A stretch of DNA of 64,000 nucleotides from Nonomuraea spiralis (GTDB lineage: Bacteria; Actinomycetota; Actinomycetes; Streptosporangiales; Streptosporangiaceae), in the NCBI RefSeq assembly GCF_014648435.1, contig NZ_BMRC01000028.1:62001-126000 (forward strand), read 5' to 3'. A program made the translations under genes and the position numbers. Positions 1 to 9,681 of the stretch are shown piece after piece. The stretch's first letter is position 1; the number at the start of each line of letters is the position of its first letter. The notes beneath the pieces were generated by a model. The model did no database searches. It saw only the letters and a list, made by a program, of their open reading frames with translations, and was not told where the DNA came from.

Positions 1-387
1 GTCGAACCCCTCGCCCGGGTCGGGCCCGTCGAGCCCGGCGAACGTCGCCCCGAGCCCCACGCCCGGTTCCTCGGAGATGACCAGCAGGTCGGCCGGCCCC
101 TCGATCGGCGAGGGCCCGCTGAGCGCGACGACGCTGGCCCGCGAGCCGGTACGTTCGTCCCCGGCCTCGCCGAACCCGGTCACCGTCCAGCCGGGCGGCA
201 ATGGCCACGGCAGCCACACGGGCACCACCGAGCGCTTCCGCATGGCCTCCAGCGACTCACCCGTGGGCGGTCTCGGAGGCTGGTACGGCAGGACGTCGCC
301 GTGCGTATCGCAATGAAACGCACTCGACACGGCGCTCGACCCGTGAAGCGGGCCGAAGCACCTTGGGCAGGTAGGAGCCGCTCTCAC
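1..387 (-). CDS. DUF6758 family protein (C-terminus cut by window edge)
   Basis: The minus-strand frame is open from a GTG at 387 to the window edge. It starts with a zinc-ribbon-like pair, CPRC near residues 7-10 and CDTHG near residue 26. Then come RSVVPVWLPWPLPPGW and a Gly-rich part with SEEPGVGLGATFAGLDGPD. This layout matches the actinobacterial DUF6758 proteins (sometimes labelled phosphotransacetylase), whose function is unknown to me. The start is chosen because it puts the first CxxC close to the N-terminus as in relatives; a GGAGG lies about 17 bases upstream, rather far. The gene diverges from the NUDIX gene. The C-terminus lies outside the window. Confidence 0.8.
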   Translation of the reverse strand, partial: MRAAPTCPRCFGPLHGSSAVSSAFHCDTHGDVLPYQPPRPPTGESLEAMRKRSVVPVWLPWPLPPGWTVTGFGEAGDERTGSRASVVALSGPSPIEGPADLLVISEEPGVGLGATFAGLDGPDPGEGFD

Positions 388-461
388 AGCTACCCACGGT
401 GCTTCCTCCGGCACGGTCGCGTCAAGACCGGTATCCGTTATCCCGTCGTAATCTTGGCCAT

Positions 462-863
462 GTGCGCGTAAATTGTGTCGGCGCGATCATCTTCGACGCC
501 TCTGACCGGCTCCTTCTCGTCCAGCGGGGCCATCCGCCAGGCATGGGCCTGTGGTCGCTCCCGGGCGGGCGGCTGGAGCCCGGCGAGAGCGACGCGGCGG
601 GCCTGCGTCGGGAGATCCTGGAGGAGACCGGGCTGCGCGTCGAGGTGGGCCGCCTGGCGGGCACGGTGGAGCGTCCCGGGCCGGGCGGCGTCACGTACGT
701 GATCCGCGACTATCTGGCGACCGTCACCGGCGGCGTGCCCGCCGCCGGTGACGACGCGGCCGACCTGCGCTGGTGCGCCACCGCCGAGCTGGCGCTCCTC
801 CCGCTGACCGAGGGGCTGCTCGGCTGCCTGACGGAGTGGGGCGTGCTCACCGGTTCTCCGTGA
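462..863 (+). CDS. NUDIX hydrolase
   Basis: This is a single-domain NUDIX protein of about 133 residues that would hydrolyse a nucleoside diphosphate linked to another moiety; the substrate cannot be read from sequence. The complete Nudix box is visible: G, five residues, E, seven residues, RE, then ILEETGL. The frame is open upstream to 399. The GTG at 462 is preferred because the family core VNCVGAIIFDASDRLLLV follows at once and the longer start would crowd the divergent gene that begins at 387. Its last 17 bases overlap the end of the convergent Asp-box gene. Confidence 0.88.
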   Translation: MRVNCVGAIIFDASDRLLLVQRGHPPGMGLWSLPGGRLEPGESDAAGLRREILEETGLRVEVGRLAGTVERPGPGGVTYVIRDYLATVTGGVPAAGDDAADLRWCATAELALLPLTEGLLGCLTEWGVLTGSP

Positions 864-3831
864 GGCTGGAGGTCCACAGGATCAGGTGGTCGGTGTCGTA
901 CGTCGTGGACCGGCCGAGCGCCACCACCTCCGTGCCGCTGATGGCCACGGCCGTCAGCGCCTGCGTGCCGAGGCCCGAGAGCCGGTCCTTGGTCAGGGTC
1001 ATGCGGGTCCACGACAGGCCGTCCTGCGAGACCCAGGCCGCGCTGTCGCCCTCGCCGGGGGTGCCGTGCCAGCCGACGGCCACCAGGCCCTGGTCGGCCG
1101 CGGCCAGGTCGTGCACGGCCGCCGCCTGGTCGGCGGGCAGCCACGCCGTCGTCCAGCTCTCGCCGTCGTCGTCGGACACGGCCGAGAAGGCGCGGCGCGA
1201 GCCGTTCGTCATGGCCGTGCCGATGGCGACGAGCTTGTCGTGGTACGTCGTGACCTGCCGCAGCCCGGCCGAGGTGGAGTCCGGCGGGGTGAGGCGTTTG
1301 CGGGCACTCCAGTTCACGCCGTCGTCGGAGAACCAGACCACGCTGCCCTCCCGGTCGGAGCTCCCCGAGCCGCCGACCGCGACGTAGCCGTCCGAGGTCG
1401 CGATCACGTCGTGGATCCGTACGCCCGAGCCGCCCTGGGGCAACTTCTTCGACCGGGTGAACTTGCGCAGGTCGGGCGTGAACCACATGGCGGCGGCCGC
1501 CGAGCCCGCCTGATCGCGGGACTCGCCGGCCAGCACGTACCCCTTCTTGCCCGCGGCGACCGCGTGGGTGTCCAGGAAGGGCTGGTCGCGGTCGCGGGCC
1601 AGGTCGCCGGAGACCGGCACGCGCCGCCAGGTCTCGCCGTCGCCGGAGGTGACGAGCAGGGGGTCGGTGACGGCCATGGTGGTCTGGGTGCTGCCGGCCG
1701 CCAGCCAGCCGCGTCCGCCGTGGGCGACGTCCTCCAGGATCTGCCTGCCGGGGCCGCCCAGGCTCATCGACTTCCAGCGTTGCCAGTTCTTGATCGTCCA
1801 GAGGCCGGCGTCGCCCGAGGCGGAGCCGACCGCGACGTACCTGCCGCCGTCGGCCGCCAGCCTGGTGGTCTCGCGCGAGACCCTGGTCAGGCCCTCGACC
1901 TGGCCGAGCTGGACGCGGGAGGCGTTGCCGCGCGGCGGCGCGCTCATCAGCACGAGCTGGTTGTCCACGTCGGAGGCCGCCCGGTCGCCGCCGGCGAACA
2001 GGGTGCCGCCGTCGGAGATCGTGAACCCGCGCAGCGTGGCGCCCGACAGGTCCCCGAGGTCGGCCCGTTTGGCCCAGCCGCGTCCGTCCGTGCTGGTCAG
2101 GACCGAGTACTTGCCGAGGGTGGCCTGGCTGATCGCGGCCACGCCGGACGGGTAGGAGATCAGCGACTCCACGCCGGGGCTCTCGCCGCTCAGGCCGCCG
2201 ATGGAGCCGCACTGCGCCCACTGCGCCCCGGTGGGCGAGCAGTAGACCCGTACGTCGCCGGCGACCGTACGCTGCCTGGTGGGCACCAGGACGAACCGTT
2301 TGGGCAGCACGGCCACCGTGCCCGTACGCGGTTCGGCCTCGGGGAGCTGGAAGCCGGTCGCCTGCCAGCGGCGTCCGCCGTCGGCCGAGCGCAGCACCCG
2401 CGAGCCGGTCCCGTCGAGCGGGCGGCCGATGGCCACGACCGTGTCGCCCTGGGCGACGACCGCCCTGATCTCCTGGACGTCGAGCCCCTTGGTCTCCACG
2501 CGCTCCCAGGCGCGGCCGTCGGCCGAGTGCCAGGCCGCGGGGCCGGAGCCGCCCTCCCCCACCGCGGCGCCGACGGCGACGAAGCCCGACGCCGTCCTGG
2601 CGATGTCGTAGACCTGGTCGCCGGGGCGGAACGCGGCCATGCCGGTCGCGTCGACGGTCGTCCAGCTGGAGCCGTCGGTGCTGGTCCACAGGCCACGCTC
2701 GCCCGACAGGCCGTCGCCGCCGCTGGCCAGCCAGCGTCCGCCGCCGCCCACCACGCGCTGGACGGTGGGTGTGGAGGCGCCGCTCACCTGGCCGAGCTGC
2801 CAGTGCTTGCCGCCGTCGGACGAGAACAGGAAGAGCGGGCGCGGGGTCGGGCTGGTCGTGTCGCTGCCGACGGCGACCACCGCGCGGCCCACGGAGGCCA
2901 TGTCGTTGAGCTTCTGGTTGGTGCCGACGCCCGCGGCGGGGACGGTGAACAGTTCGTCCCCCGAACGGCCGGTGCCCGCCTCCAGGCGCAGGCCGGTGGG
3001 GTCGGCGCCGTTCCACCGCCACACGACGAGCACGCCGGTGGTCACGAGGAGCGCCAGGGCCATGGTGAGGGCGATCGGGGTGATCCTGCTGCCGCGCCGT
3101 ACGGGGCTGGACCTGCGTACGGCGGCGGGGGCCGGGCCTCTGTGGTGGCGGCCGCCGGAGCCGGCGTTACGCGGCGGGCCCGTCGCGACCAGCAGGTCGG
3201 GTCTCGTGGGACGTCCGCCGGGAGGACGTCCGACCCGCCGGACCTCGGGATCCTCCTGCTCGCCCTCGTCCCACTCGGGGACCTCGGAGGTCTCTGGGGT
3301 CTTTGGGGTCTTTGGGGTCTTTGGGGTCTTTGGGGTCTTTGGAGGCTCGGCGGTCTCCGGCTCTTCCGCGGCCTCGTCGGCGGGGATCGGGAGGTGGTAC
3401 GGGGGCTCATGTAAGGGCTGGGCGGGGGCCGTCGCGTCCTGCGGCCCCTCAGGAGCATCCTGGGGGCCTTCGGCGGGAGGGGGTGCGGGCGGCTCCGGGC
3501 GGGGTGGGCCGCCGGCCACGAGCTTGTCGGGGCGGTTGACGACGCGCCTGGGGCGGCGGCGGGGCTCGGTCTCCGGCTCGGCCGTCGGCGAGCTGTACGG
3601 CCTGCGCCCCTTGGGCGGTTCCTGGGGTGACTCCTCCGGGATCGGGGACGCGAACGGCGGCATGCCCCAAGGGGAGGTCAGGGGTAAGCCCCGGGCCCGA
3701 TCGTCCGTGGGACCGGGCGGGGAGTGGCGGATCCTGGGCTCCTCGGCAGAGGGAGGCTCCGAGGCGTCCTCAGGACGCGGGTCGTCGTCGTCCGGCGCTC
3801 GCCGTGGCGGATCGCTGGGGCCGGAGGCCAC
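847..3831 (-). CDS. Membrane-anchored Asp-box (BNR-like) repeat protein
   Basis: A protein of about 994 residues in three parts. The first about 245 residues are charged and Pro/Glu-rich with a KTP tandem repeat, and are probably cytoplasmic. One transmembrane helix follows near residues 247-270. The rest is a large predicted extracellular region with at least eight Asp-box motifs of the S-x-D-G-x-x-W type, for example SSDGGKHW, STDGSSW, SADGRAW, SGDGETW, FSDDGVNW and SQDGLSW, as in sialidase-like beta-propellers. I see no sialidase catalytic set, so it is more likely a binding or scaffold protein. The frame is open to a GTG at 3840, but AGGAGG lies 8 bases before the GTG at 3831, so that start is used. 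Confidence 0.75.
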   Translation of the reverse strand: MASGPSDPPRRAPDDDDPRPEDASEPPSAEEPRIRHSPPGPTDDRARGLPLTSPWGMPPFASPIPEESPQEPPKGRRPYSSPTAEPETEPRRRPRRVVNRPDKLVAGGPPRPEPPAPPPAEGPQDAPEGPQDATAPAQPLHEPPYHLPIPADEAAEEPETAEPPKTPKTPKTPKTPKTPETSEVPEWDEGEQEDPEVRRVGRPPGGRPTRPDLLVATGPPRNAGSGGRHHRGPAPAAVRRSSPVRRGSRITPIALTMALALLVTTGVLVVWRWNGADPTGLRLEAGTGRSGDELFTVPAAGVGTNQKLNDMASVGRAVVAVGSDTTSPTPRPLFLFSSDGGKHWQLGQVSGASTPTVQRVVGGGGRWLASGGDGLSGERGLWTSTDGSSWTTVDATGMAAFRPGDQVYDIARTASGFVAVGAAVGEGGSGPAAWHSADGRAWERVETKGLDVQEIRAVVAQGDTVVAIGRPLDGTGSRVLRSADGGRRWQATGFQLPEAEPRTGTVAVLPKRFVLVPTRQRTVAGDVRVYCSPTGAQWAQCGSIGGLSGESPGVESLISYPSGVAAISQATLGKYSVLTSTDGRGWAKRADLGDLSGATLRGFTISDGGTLFAGGDRAASDVDNQLVLMSAPPRGNASRVQLGQVEGLTRVSRETTRLAADGGRYVAVGSASGDAGLWTIKNWQRWKSMSLGGPGRQILEDVAHGGRGWLAAGSTQTTMAVTDPLLVTSGDGETWRRVPVSGDLARDRDQPFLDTHAVAAGKKGYVLAGESRDQAGSAAAAMWFTPDLRKFTRSKKLPQGGSGVRIHDVIATSDGYVAVGGSGSSDREGSVVWFSDDGVNWSARKRLTPPDSTSAGLRQVTTYHDKLVAIGTAMTNGSRRAFSAVSDDDGESWTTAWLPADQAAAVHDLAAADQGLVAVGWHGTPGEGDSAAWVSQDGLSWTRMTLTKDRLSGLGTQALTAVAISGTEVVALGRSTTYDTDHLILWTSSLTENR
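3296..3340. repeat. Five exact copies of a 9-base tandem repeat
   Basis: The unit ggggtcttt is repeated five times without a mismatch inside the Asp-box gene. On the coding strand each unit encodes Lys-Thr-Pro, giving a KTP run in the cytoplasmic linker. Because the unit is a multiple of three, copy-number change would lengthen the linker without breaking the frame. Confidence 0.95.
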
Positions 3832-4112
3832 GCGCCGCACCTCCTAGTCGAACTCGTCGTACAGGTGGAACTCGTCGAATCGGACTGGTCAACCCGGGTT
3901 GCGCGGAAGAGCGGAAGAACGGTGAGCGGACGGTCGCACATTGCGGACCGTTCCACAGATCTTGTCCCACTTTATGCGCCTATTTTGTACCCCGTCCCAG
4001 CAAAACGATCACCTCCGTGACGCCCTCGCCTGTCCCACAGGAACCAGACCAACATGCCAAAGCCGGATTGGCGAGACCTCTCTAGCGAGATTTCCCGCAC
4101 CCCTCGCCTGAT
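3832..4112. other. Intergenic region without a recognisable gene
   Basis: About 280 bases between the Asp-box gene and the end of the CPBP gene, both on the minus strand. It is less GC-rich than its surroundings. The AGGAGG ribosome site of the Asp-box gene lies at its left edge, and its promoter probably lies here. I see no ORF with convincing codon use, no RNA gene and no strong hairpin. Confidence 0.5.
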
Positions 4113-5120
4113 TTATCCAGAAATAGTGCTTACTGACCGCTTTTTGGATAGATACAAGACACCAATCGCATACACCCCGAGCTGCACGACCGTCCCCGAC
4201 AACGCCTGCCACGGGATCGGCGTCTTGCCCTGGTCCAGGGCGTCCTCCAGGCTGCCCGAGGCCGCGCTGAGCCCGAAGGCCAGCATGTTGTTCATGACGT
4301 GCAGGGCGATCGGCGCCTCCAGCCCCCCGGTCCGTACGGCCAGCCACCCCATGACGGCGCCGAACGCGAACACGTCGAGCAGCCCCACCCACGAGTAGCC
4401 GTGCAGGGACGCGAACAGCAGGGACCCGATGAGGATCGCCCACACCGGATTGCGCACGTGCACGCCGACCGCCTGGACGAACCATCCCCGGAAGATGTAC
4501 TCCTCGGTCGCCGCCTGGAACGGCACCAGCAACACGATCACCAGCAGGGCGGGCAGGAACCGCGGCCAGCCGACCCACCCGAACAGGTCGGAGTACTCCT
4601 CGCCGGACATCGACAGGGCGGCGACCTGCGCGATCTGGCCCAGCAGCAGCGCGAGCACGGCCAGTCCGGCGCAGCGCAGCAACCACGGCCAGCGCAGCCG
4701 TCCCGCCACCGACGACAACGTGCCGGGCCTGCGGTGCTGGACGAGCGCGGCCGTACCGAAGACAAGGGGCAGCACGGCCGCGATCGACAGCAGCACCATG
4801 ACCAGCCCGAACACCGGGTCGCCGAAGATCTGCGCGGGGTCGGACGGCGCGGGCAGGCCGAGGATCAGCTCGACCGCCTTGCCCACGAGCAGCACACCCG
4901 TGCCGATGACGAAGAACCCGAGGCCGACGATGATCGTCCCGACGATGGCCCGCCACGGCTCGTTCGCCGGAGTACGGGCGAGATGGTCGAAACGCACCCC
5001 ATGCGGCGTCGGCAGGAACCAGGACCGTCGCTGCGGCACGGGCGGCGGCGCGTAAGGATAGACGGGCGGCCCGGGCGGCTGGCTGCCATATGGCGGATTC
5101 GGTCCAGGGTTCTCCTGCAT
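4113..5120 (-). CDS. CPBP family intramembrane metalloprotease
   Basis: An integral membrane protein of about 335 residues of the CPBP (Abi/Rce1-like) family, which cleaves substrates within the membrane using Glu and His residues. The N-terminal 35 residues are Pro/Tyr-rich and cytoplasmic. Several hydrophobic helices follow. The family motifs are EEYIFRG (EExxxR, near residue 203), the FASLHG histidine motif about 30 residues later, and a final ALHVMNNML. The ATG at 5120 opens the MQENPGP reading; the frame is open further upstream, but that extension looks non-coding and runs into the divergent gene. The substrate is unknown. Confidence 0.82.
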   Translation of the reverse strand: MQENPGPNPPYGSQPPGPPVYPYAPPPVPQRRSWFLPTPHGVRFDHLARTPANEPWRAIVGTIIVGLGFFVIGTGVLLVGKAVELILGLPAPSDPAQIFGDPVFGLVMVLLSIAAVLPLVFGTAALVQHRRPGTLSSVAGRLRWPWLLRCAGLAVLALLLGQIAQVAALSMSGEEYSDLFGWVGWPRFLPALLVIVLLVPFQAATEEYIFRGWFVQAVGVHVRNPVWAILIGSLLFASLHGYSWVGLLDVFAFGAVMGWLAVRTGGLEAPIALHVMNNMLAFGLSAASGSLEDALDQGKTPIPWQALSGTVVQLGVYAIGVLYLSKKRSVSTISG

Positions 5121-5220
5121 CCATACATTCTGTCTGCCGGGTGAGCATAAGTTCACAGACGGCCCACCTCTTTGGGCGGATGCTCGGATTCGTACGGGAT
5201 TCCGACCCTGGGAGCAGTCC

Positions 5221-5916
5221 ATGTCAAGGCTGGGACCTTTCATCACCCTGGCGGCGGGCGCAGTCCTCGCCGCGGGGCTGGGTGTCGCCAGCGTCACCGC
5301 GACACCCGCGCCCAAGACCGCGGCCGGTACGACCGCCGCGGTCCCGGCCCCCGAGGAGCCCTCGGCGGCGGAGACCACCGCCACCGCGTCCCCCACTCCG
5401 GACAAGACCGAGGCCACGACGATCCCCAAGGCCGACTACGGCGGGTACGTCAAAGGCAACGGCGGCCTGATAGCGATCTCCGTCCGCGACGGCAAGGCCG
5501 TCGGCTACTTCTGCGACGGGAAGACCGAAGCCTGGTTCAAGGGCGGCGAGGCCGGCGGCAAGGTCGTGCTGAAGGGCCTCGGCACGGCCCGCGCGACGGC
5601 CACGCTCGGCGACGGACGGGCCAGGGGCTGGTTGTCCGTCGGCGGCGGGAAGTGGCGCTTCACGGCCCCCGCGGTGGTCCGGCCGTCCGGCCTCTACCGG
5701 GCGACCGCGCTGGTCAGGGGCGCGAAGCTGCGGGCCGGCTGGATCCGCGTCCCGCGCCCGGGAGGCGGCTACGACCAGGTCGGCGCCGCGTTCGTGGGCC
5801 AGGACCAGGTGCCGATCCCCAAGCTGGACGACGAGCGCCCGGACACCCCGGTCACCGTCGCCGGCACCGCGGTCTCCCCCAAGGACGTCGACGCCTTCAT
5901 CGAGGAGATGCGATGA
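5221..5916 (+). CDS. Secreted protein of unknown function
   Basis: A protein of 231 residues with an N-terminal hydrophobic segment (residues about 5-27) that looks like a signal peptide or anchor. No lipobox cysteine follows. A Thr/Ala/Pro-rich linker runs to about residue 70. The remaining domain of about 160 residues is rich in Gly and beta-prone segments, for example GGYVKGNGGLIAISVRDGK and GYFCDG. I do not recognise the family. The stop overlaps the start of the next gene (ATGA), so it is translationally coupled to the DUF6529 membrane protein and probably works with it. GGGAG lies 7 bases before the ATG. Confidence 0.75.
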   Translation: MSRLGPFITLAAGAVLAAGLGVASVTATPAPKTAAGTTAAVPAPEEPSAAETTATASPTPDKTEATTIPKADYGGYVKGNGGLIAISVRDGKAVGYFCDGKTEAWFKGGEAGGKVVLKGLGTARATATLGDGRARGWLSVGGGKWRFTAPAVVRPSGLYRATALVRGAKLRAGWIRVPRPGGGYDQVGAAFVGQDQVPIPKLDDERPDTPVTVAGTAVSPKDVDAFIEEMR

Positions 5917-6458
5917 CCACCCTCCAGCAACCGTCCCGTGGGACGGCGACAGTTCTCCTGCTCCCGCTGCTGGCCGGCGGCCTGGCGGCGCTGGCGCTCG
6001 GCGTCTACGGCCGGGCGCACACGCCCACGGGGTTCGCGGTCGGCCCGGCCGGGTTCTCCGCCGCGCTGCCGATGAAGGCGTGGCTGACGACGGGCGCGTT
6101 CGTGCTGGCGATCGTCCAGGTGGTCTCGGCGTTGTCGATGTGGGGCAGGCTCGGCGTCGAGATCCCGGACGGCGTGCACCGGTGGTCCGGGCGGCTGGCG
6201 TTCCTGCTCACGATCCCCGTCGCCTTCCACTGTCTGTACGCCCTGGGCCTGCAGTACGACGTGCCGCGCGTGCTGGCCCACTCGCTGCTCGGCTGTTTCT
6301 TCTACGGCGTGTTCACCGCGAAGATGCTGGCGCTGCCCAAGCGCGACGCGCCGGGCTGGACGCTGCCCGTGCTCGGCGGGCTGGCGTTCACGGCGCTGGT
6401 CGGGCTCTGGCTGACCTCGTCGTTCTGGTTCTTCACGGTGGTGGGCGTCAAGGTGTGA
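5913..6458 (+). CDS. DUF6529 family membrane protein
   Basis: A protein of 181 residues with about five hydrophobic helices. Histidines sit in or near helices at HRWSGR, FHCLYALG and AHSLLGCFF, a spacing that recalls small b-type haem membrane proteins, though haem binding is only inferred. The family label is from memory. It starts inside the stop codon of the secreted-protein gene (ATGA) and overlaps the convergent lyase gene by 11 bases. The coupled exported partner suggests the two make one envelope unit, possibly in electron transfer. Confidence 0.75.
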   Translation: MTTLQQPSRGTATVLLLPLLAGGLAALALGVYGRAHTPTGFAVGPAGFSAALPMKAWLTTGAFVLAIVQVVSALSMWGRLGVEIPDGVHRWSGRLAFLLTIPVAFHCLYALGLQYDVPRVLAHSLLGCFFYGVFTAKMLALPKRDAPGWTLPVLGGLAFTALVGLWLTSSFWFFTVVGVKV

Positions 6459-7380
6459 AGGACGTCGTCCTGGACAGACCGGCCGCCCTGCCCTTGGCGG
6501 CCACGACGAGCGCCATCTTTCGGGAGGCCTCGTCGATCATCTCGTCGCCCAGCATGACCGCGCCGCGCCGTTCGACGGTGGTGTAGTGCTCGTACGCCTC
6601 CAGGATCAGCTCGGCGTGGTCGTAGTCCTCCTGGGTGGGCGAGAACACCTCGTTGGCCGCCTCGACCTGCAGCGGGTGCAGCACCCACTTGCCGTCGAAC
6701 CCGAGCGCTGCGGCCCGGCGGGCGACCCGCCGGTAGCCTTCGACGTCCTTGATCTGGAGGTAGGGGCCGTCGATCACCTGAAGGTCGTGCATCCGGGCGG
6801 CCATCAGCAGGCGCATGAGGATGTAGTGGTAGGCGTCGCCCTCGACGTAGCCGGGCGGCTGTTCGCCGACGACGAGGGTACGCATGTTGATCGAGGCCAT
6901 GAAGTCGGCCGGCCCGAACACCAGGGTCTCCAGCCGCCTCGACGACCCGGCGATGGCGTCGACGTTGACCAGGCCGCGGGCGTTCTCGATCTGCGCCTCG
7001 ATGCCGATGCGGCCGATCTCGTAGCCCATGGCCTTCTCGATCTGGGTCAGCAGGGTGTCGAGCCAGATGACCTCGGTGGGGTCCTGCACCTTGGGCAGGA
7101 TCAGGCAGTCGAGGAACTCCCCCGCGCCCTCCACGACCTCGATCACGTCCCGGTACGTCCACATCGTGGTGAGGTCGTTGACCCGGACCGCCCGGGTCCT
7201 GCCGGTCCAGTCGCCCTCGCGCAGCGCGGCCACGACGTTCTTGCGGGCCTCGTCCTTGGCCAGGGGCGCGACGGAGTCCTCAAGGTCGAGGAAGACCTCG
7301 TCGGCGGGCAGTGTCTGGGCCTTCTCCAGGAAACGCGGGTTGCTGCCCGGCACGGAGAGCACGGAACGACGTGAGCGCAT
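6448..7380 (-). CDS. HpcH/HpaI aldolase/citrate lyase family protein (CoA-ester lyase)
   Basis: A protein of 310 residues of the CitE-like TIM-barrel family, which cleaves or forms beta-hydroxyacyl-CoA esters such as malyl-CoA with Mg2+. Family features include the N-terminal RRSVLSVPGSNPRF, the metal and substrate segment FLDLEDSVAP, the glutamate in IGIEAQIENARG, and the C-terminal GKWVLHPLQV. Malyl-CoA or methylmalyl-CoA lyase activity is plausible, but no ethylmalonyl-CoA pathway genes are nearby. The start lies 60 bases before the end of the upstream redox operon. Confidence 0.85.
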   Translation of the reverse strand: MRSRRSVLSVPGSNPRFLEKAQTLPADEVFLDLEDSVAPLAKDEARKNVVAALREGDWTGRTRAVRVNDLTTMWTYRDVIEVVEGAGEFLDCLILPKVQDPTEVIWLDTLLTQIEKAMGYEIGRIGIEAQIENARGLVNVDAIAGSSRRLETLVFGPADFMASINMRTLVVGEQPPGYVEGDAYHYILMRLLMAARMHDLQVIDGPYLQIKDVEGYRRVARRAAALGFDGKWVLHPLQVEAANEVFSPTQEDYDHAELILEAYEHYTTVERRGAVMLGDEMIDEASRKMALVVAAKGRAAGLSRTTSFTP

Positions 7381-7440
7381 GCGCCCACGCTAACGGCCCG
7401 CCCCGCCGCCGCGGCAGCCGTCCCCCGTCTATGGGGGCGA

Positions 7441-8043
7441 TCAGCTGTTCCAGTACCGCTGCTCGCGCCACGGGTCGCCGTGGTTGTGGTACCCGGCCCG
7501 TTCCCAGAAGCCGGGCCGGTCGCGGTCGAGCAGGCGCAGGCCCTTGACCCATTTGGCCGACTTCCAGAAGTACAGGTGCGGGACCAGCAGACGGGCCGGG
7601 CCGCCGTGTTCGGCGGGCAGCGGGTCGCCGTCGAAGGTGTGGACGATCCACGCCTTGCCGCCGCGCAGGTCCGCGAGCGGCAGGTTGGTCGTGTAACCCC
7701 CATGGCAGTACGCCTCCGCGTGCCCGGCGTCGGTGTCCACGTCGTCGAGCAGGACGTCGACCGACACGCCCTGCCAGTCGGTGTCGAACTTGGACCAGCC
7801 GGTCACGCAGTGGATGTCGGTGCGCGGGGCGCTCTGCGGCAGGTCCAGCAGCTCGCCCCAGGTCCAGGTACGTTCCCGGCCGGTCTCGGTGACCAGGGTG
7901 AACGTCCAGTCGCGGGTGTCCAGGCGCGGCGTCGGGCCCGCGGACAACACGGGGAACCCGGTCGTGAGGTACTGGCCGGGCGGCAGGCGGTCGTCGTGCC
8001 CGCCGCGGCCCGTGAACCCCTTCGAGACGACGGGCACGGTCAC
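7441..8043 (-). CDS. Sulfite-oxidase-like molybdopterin oxidoreductase (copy 1)
   Basis: A protein of 200 residues corresponding to the molybdopterin domain of the sulfite oxidase/YedY (MsrP) superfamily, without dimerisation, haem or signal-peptide segments, so it is probably cytoplasmic. The molybdenum-ligand cysteine is in IHCVTGW near residue 72. The family segments AEHGGPARLLVPH, FWKSAKWVKGL and the ending FWERAGYHNHGDPW are present. It begins with GTG overlapping the DUF6510 stop (GTGA), so the two are co-translated. It is a paralogue of the protein at 9015-9626. The physiological substrate is unknown. Confidence 0.85.
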   Translation of the reverse strand: MTVPVVSKGFTGRGGHDDRLPPGQYLTTGFPVLSAGPTPRLDTRDWTFTLVTETGRERTWTWGELLDLPQSAPRTDIHCVTGWSKFDTDWQGVSVDVLLDDVDTDAGHAEAYCHGGYTTNLPLADLRGGKAWIVHTFDGDPLPAEHGGPARLLVPHLYFWKSAKWVKGLRLLDRDRPGFWERAGYHNHGDPWREQRYWNS

Positions 8044-8309
8044 CGCCCTACCTGGACGGGCGTCTCCAGCAGGCGCAGGCCCGGCATCGTGCCCATCATC
8101 CGGCCCGGCGCCTCCACGAGGGTCATGAGCACGTTGTCGCAGTTCGGGCAGCGCAGCACGGTGCCCGGGGCGGGGCCGTACACGGTGGCCTCGGCCAGCG
8201 GGCCGTTCATGCCGCACTGCGCGCAGACGCCCTGGGCCGCCGTCATGTCCCTGCCGAAGAACTGGGCCAGCGGGCCCGCCGCGGCGTTGCCGTCCACGGG
8301 GTGGTGCAT
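8040..8309 (-). CDS. DUF6510 family small zinc-ribbon protein
   Basis: A protein of 89 residues with two CxxC knuckles, CAQC near residue 30 and CPNC near residue 54, which should bind zinc. The rest is short and acidic. The DUF6510 label is from memory of actinobacterial proteins beside sulfite-oxidase-like genes. It lies 10 bases after the flavin reductase gene and overlaps the next molybdoprotein gene by 4 bases, so it belongs to this redox operon. It may act as an assembly or regulatory factor; no catalytic motif is visible. Confidence 0.75.
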   Translation of the reverse strand: MHHPVDGNAAAGPLAQFFGRDMTAAQGVCAQCGMNGPLAEATVYGPAPGTVLRCPNCDNVLMTLVEAPGRMMGTMPGLRLLETPVQVGR

Positions 8310-9014
8310 GGTGTCTCTCCTAGCCGTACCGCTCGGTGCGGATGTCGGTGGGCGGGTAGCCCAGGGCGGTGAGTATCTGGGCGACGTGCTCGACGAACGC
8401 GGTGGGCCCGCAGACGTAGGCCAGCGGCTCGTGGGCGGGCGGCCAGGCCAGCCGGGCCAGTTGCGAGCGGTCGATGCGGCCCACGGGTTCGGGCCAGTCG
8501 GTCGGGGCCGAGCGGGTGTAGACGAAGGTCACCTCGCCGTCGGCGGCCTCCAGCTCGTCCCGGTAGACGACCTGGCCCGGGTCGCGCGCGGAGTAGAGCA
8601 GGCGTACCGGGGTGCCGTCACCGAGCCGGGCGCGGTGGCGCAGCATCGACCGCAGCGGTACGACACCCGATCCGCCCGCGACCAGCAGCAACGGCCGCCG
8701 TTCCGGAGTCGGCTCCCACACGAAGTAGCCGCCGATCGGGCCGCGCACCTCCACCTGGTCGCCCGGCCCGGCCACGTCCACCAGGTACGGCGACACCTCG
8801 CCGCCCTCCACCCTGGCCACGGTGAGCGCGGGCCGCTCGCCGGGCGCGCCGGCCAGCGAGTACGCCCTGGTCGCCTGGTAGCCGTCGTCGGCCGTCAGCC
8901 GCACGTCCACATGCTGGCCGGCGCGGTGTCCCGGCCAGCCGGGCACGTCGAGCAGCAGCGTACGCGTCTGGTCGGTCTCGGGGACGACCTCGGCGATCGT
9001 GGCCGGCTGCCAGG

Positions 9015-9626
<612 letters not shown>

Positions 9627-9681
9627 GAACCCGGTTCTCCCCGGCACGGCACCCGGCGGACACCAGAAAAGGGCAAAGTGT

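Noticed and set aside
3296..3340. Possible CRISPR-like array
   Set aside because: Nine-base units without spacers, in frame within a coding region, are a coding tandem repeat.
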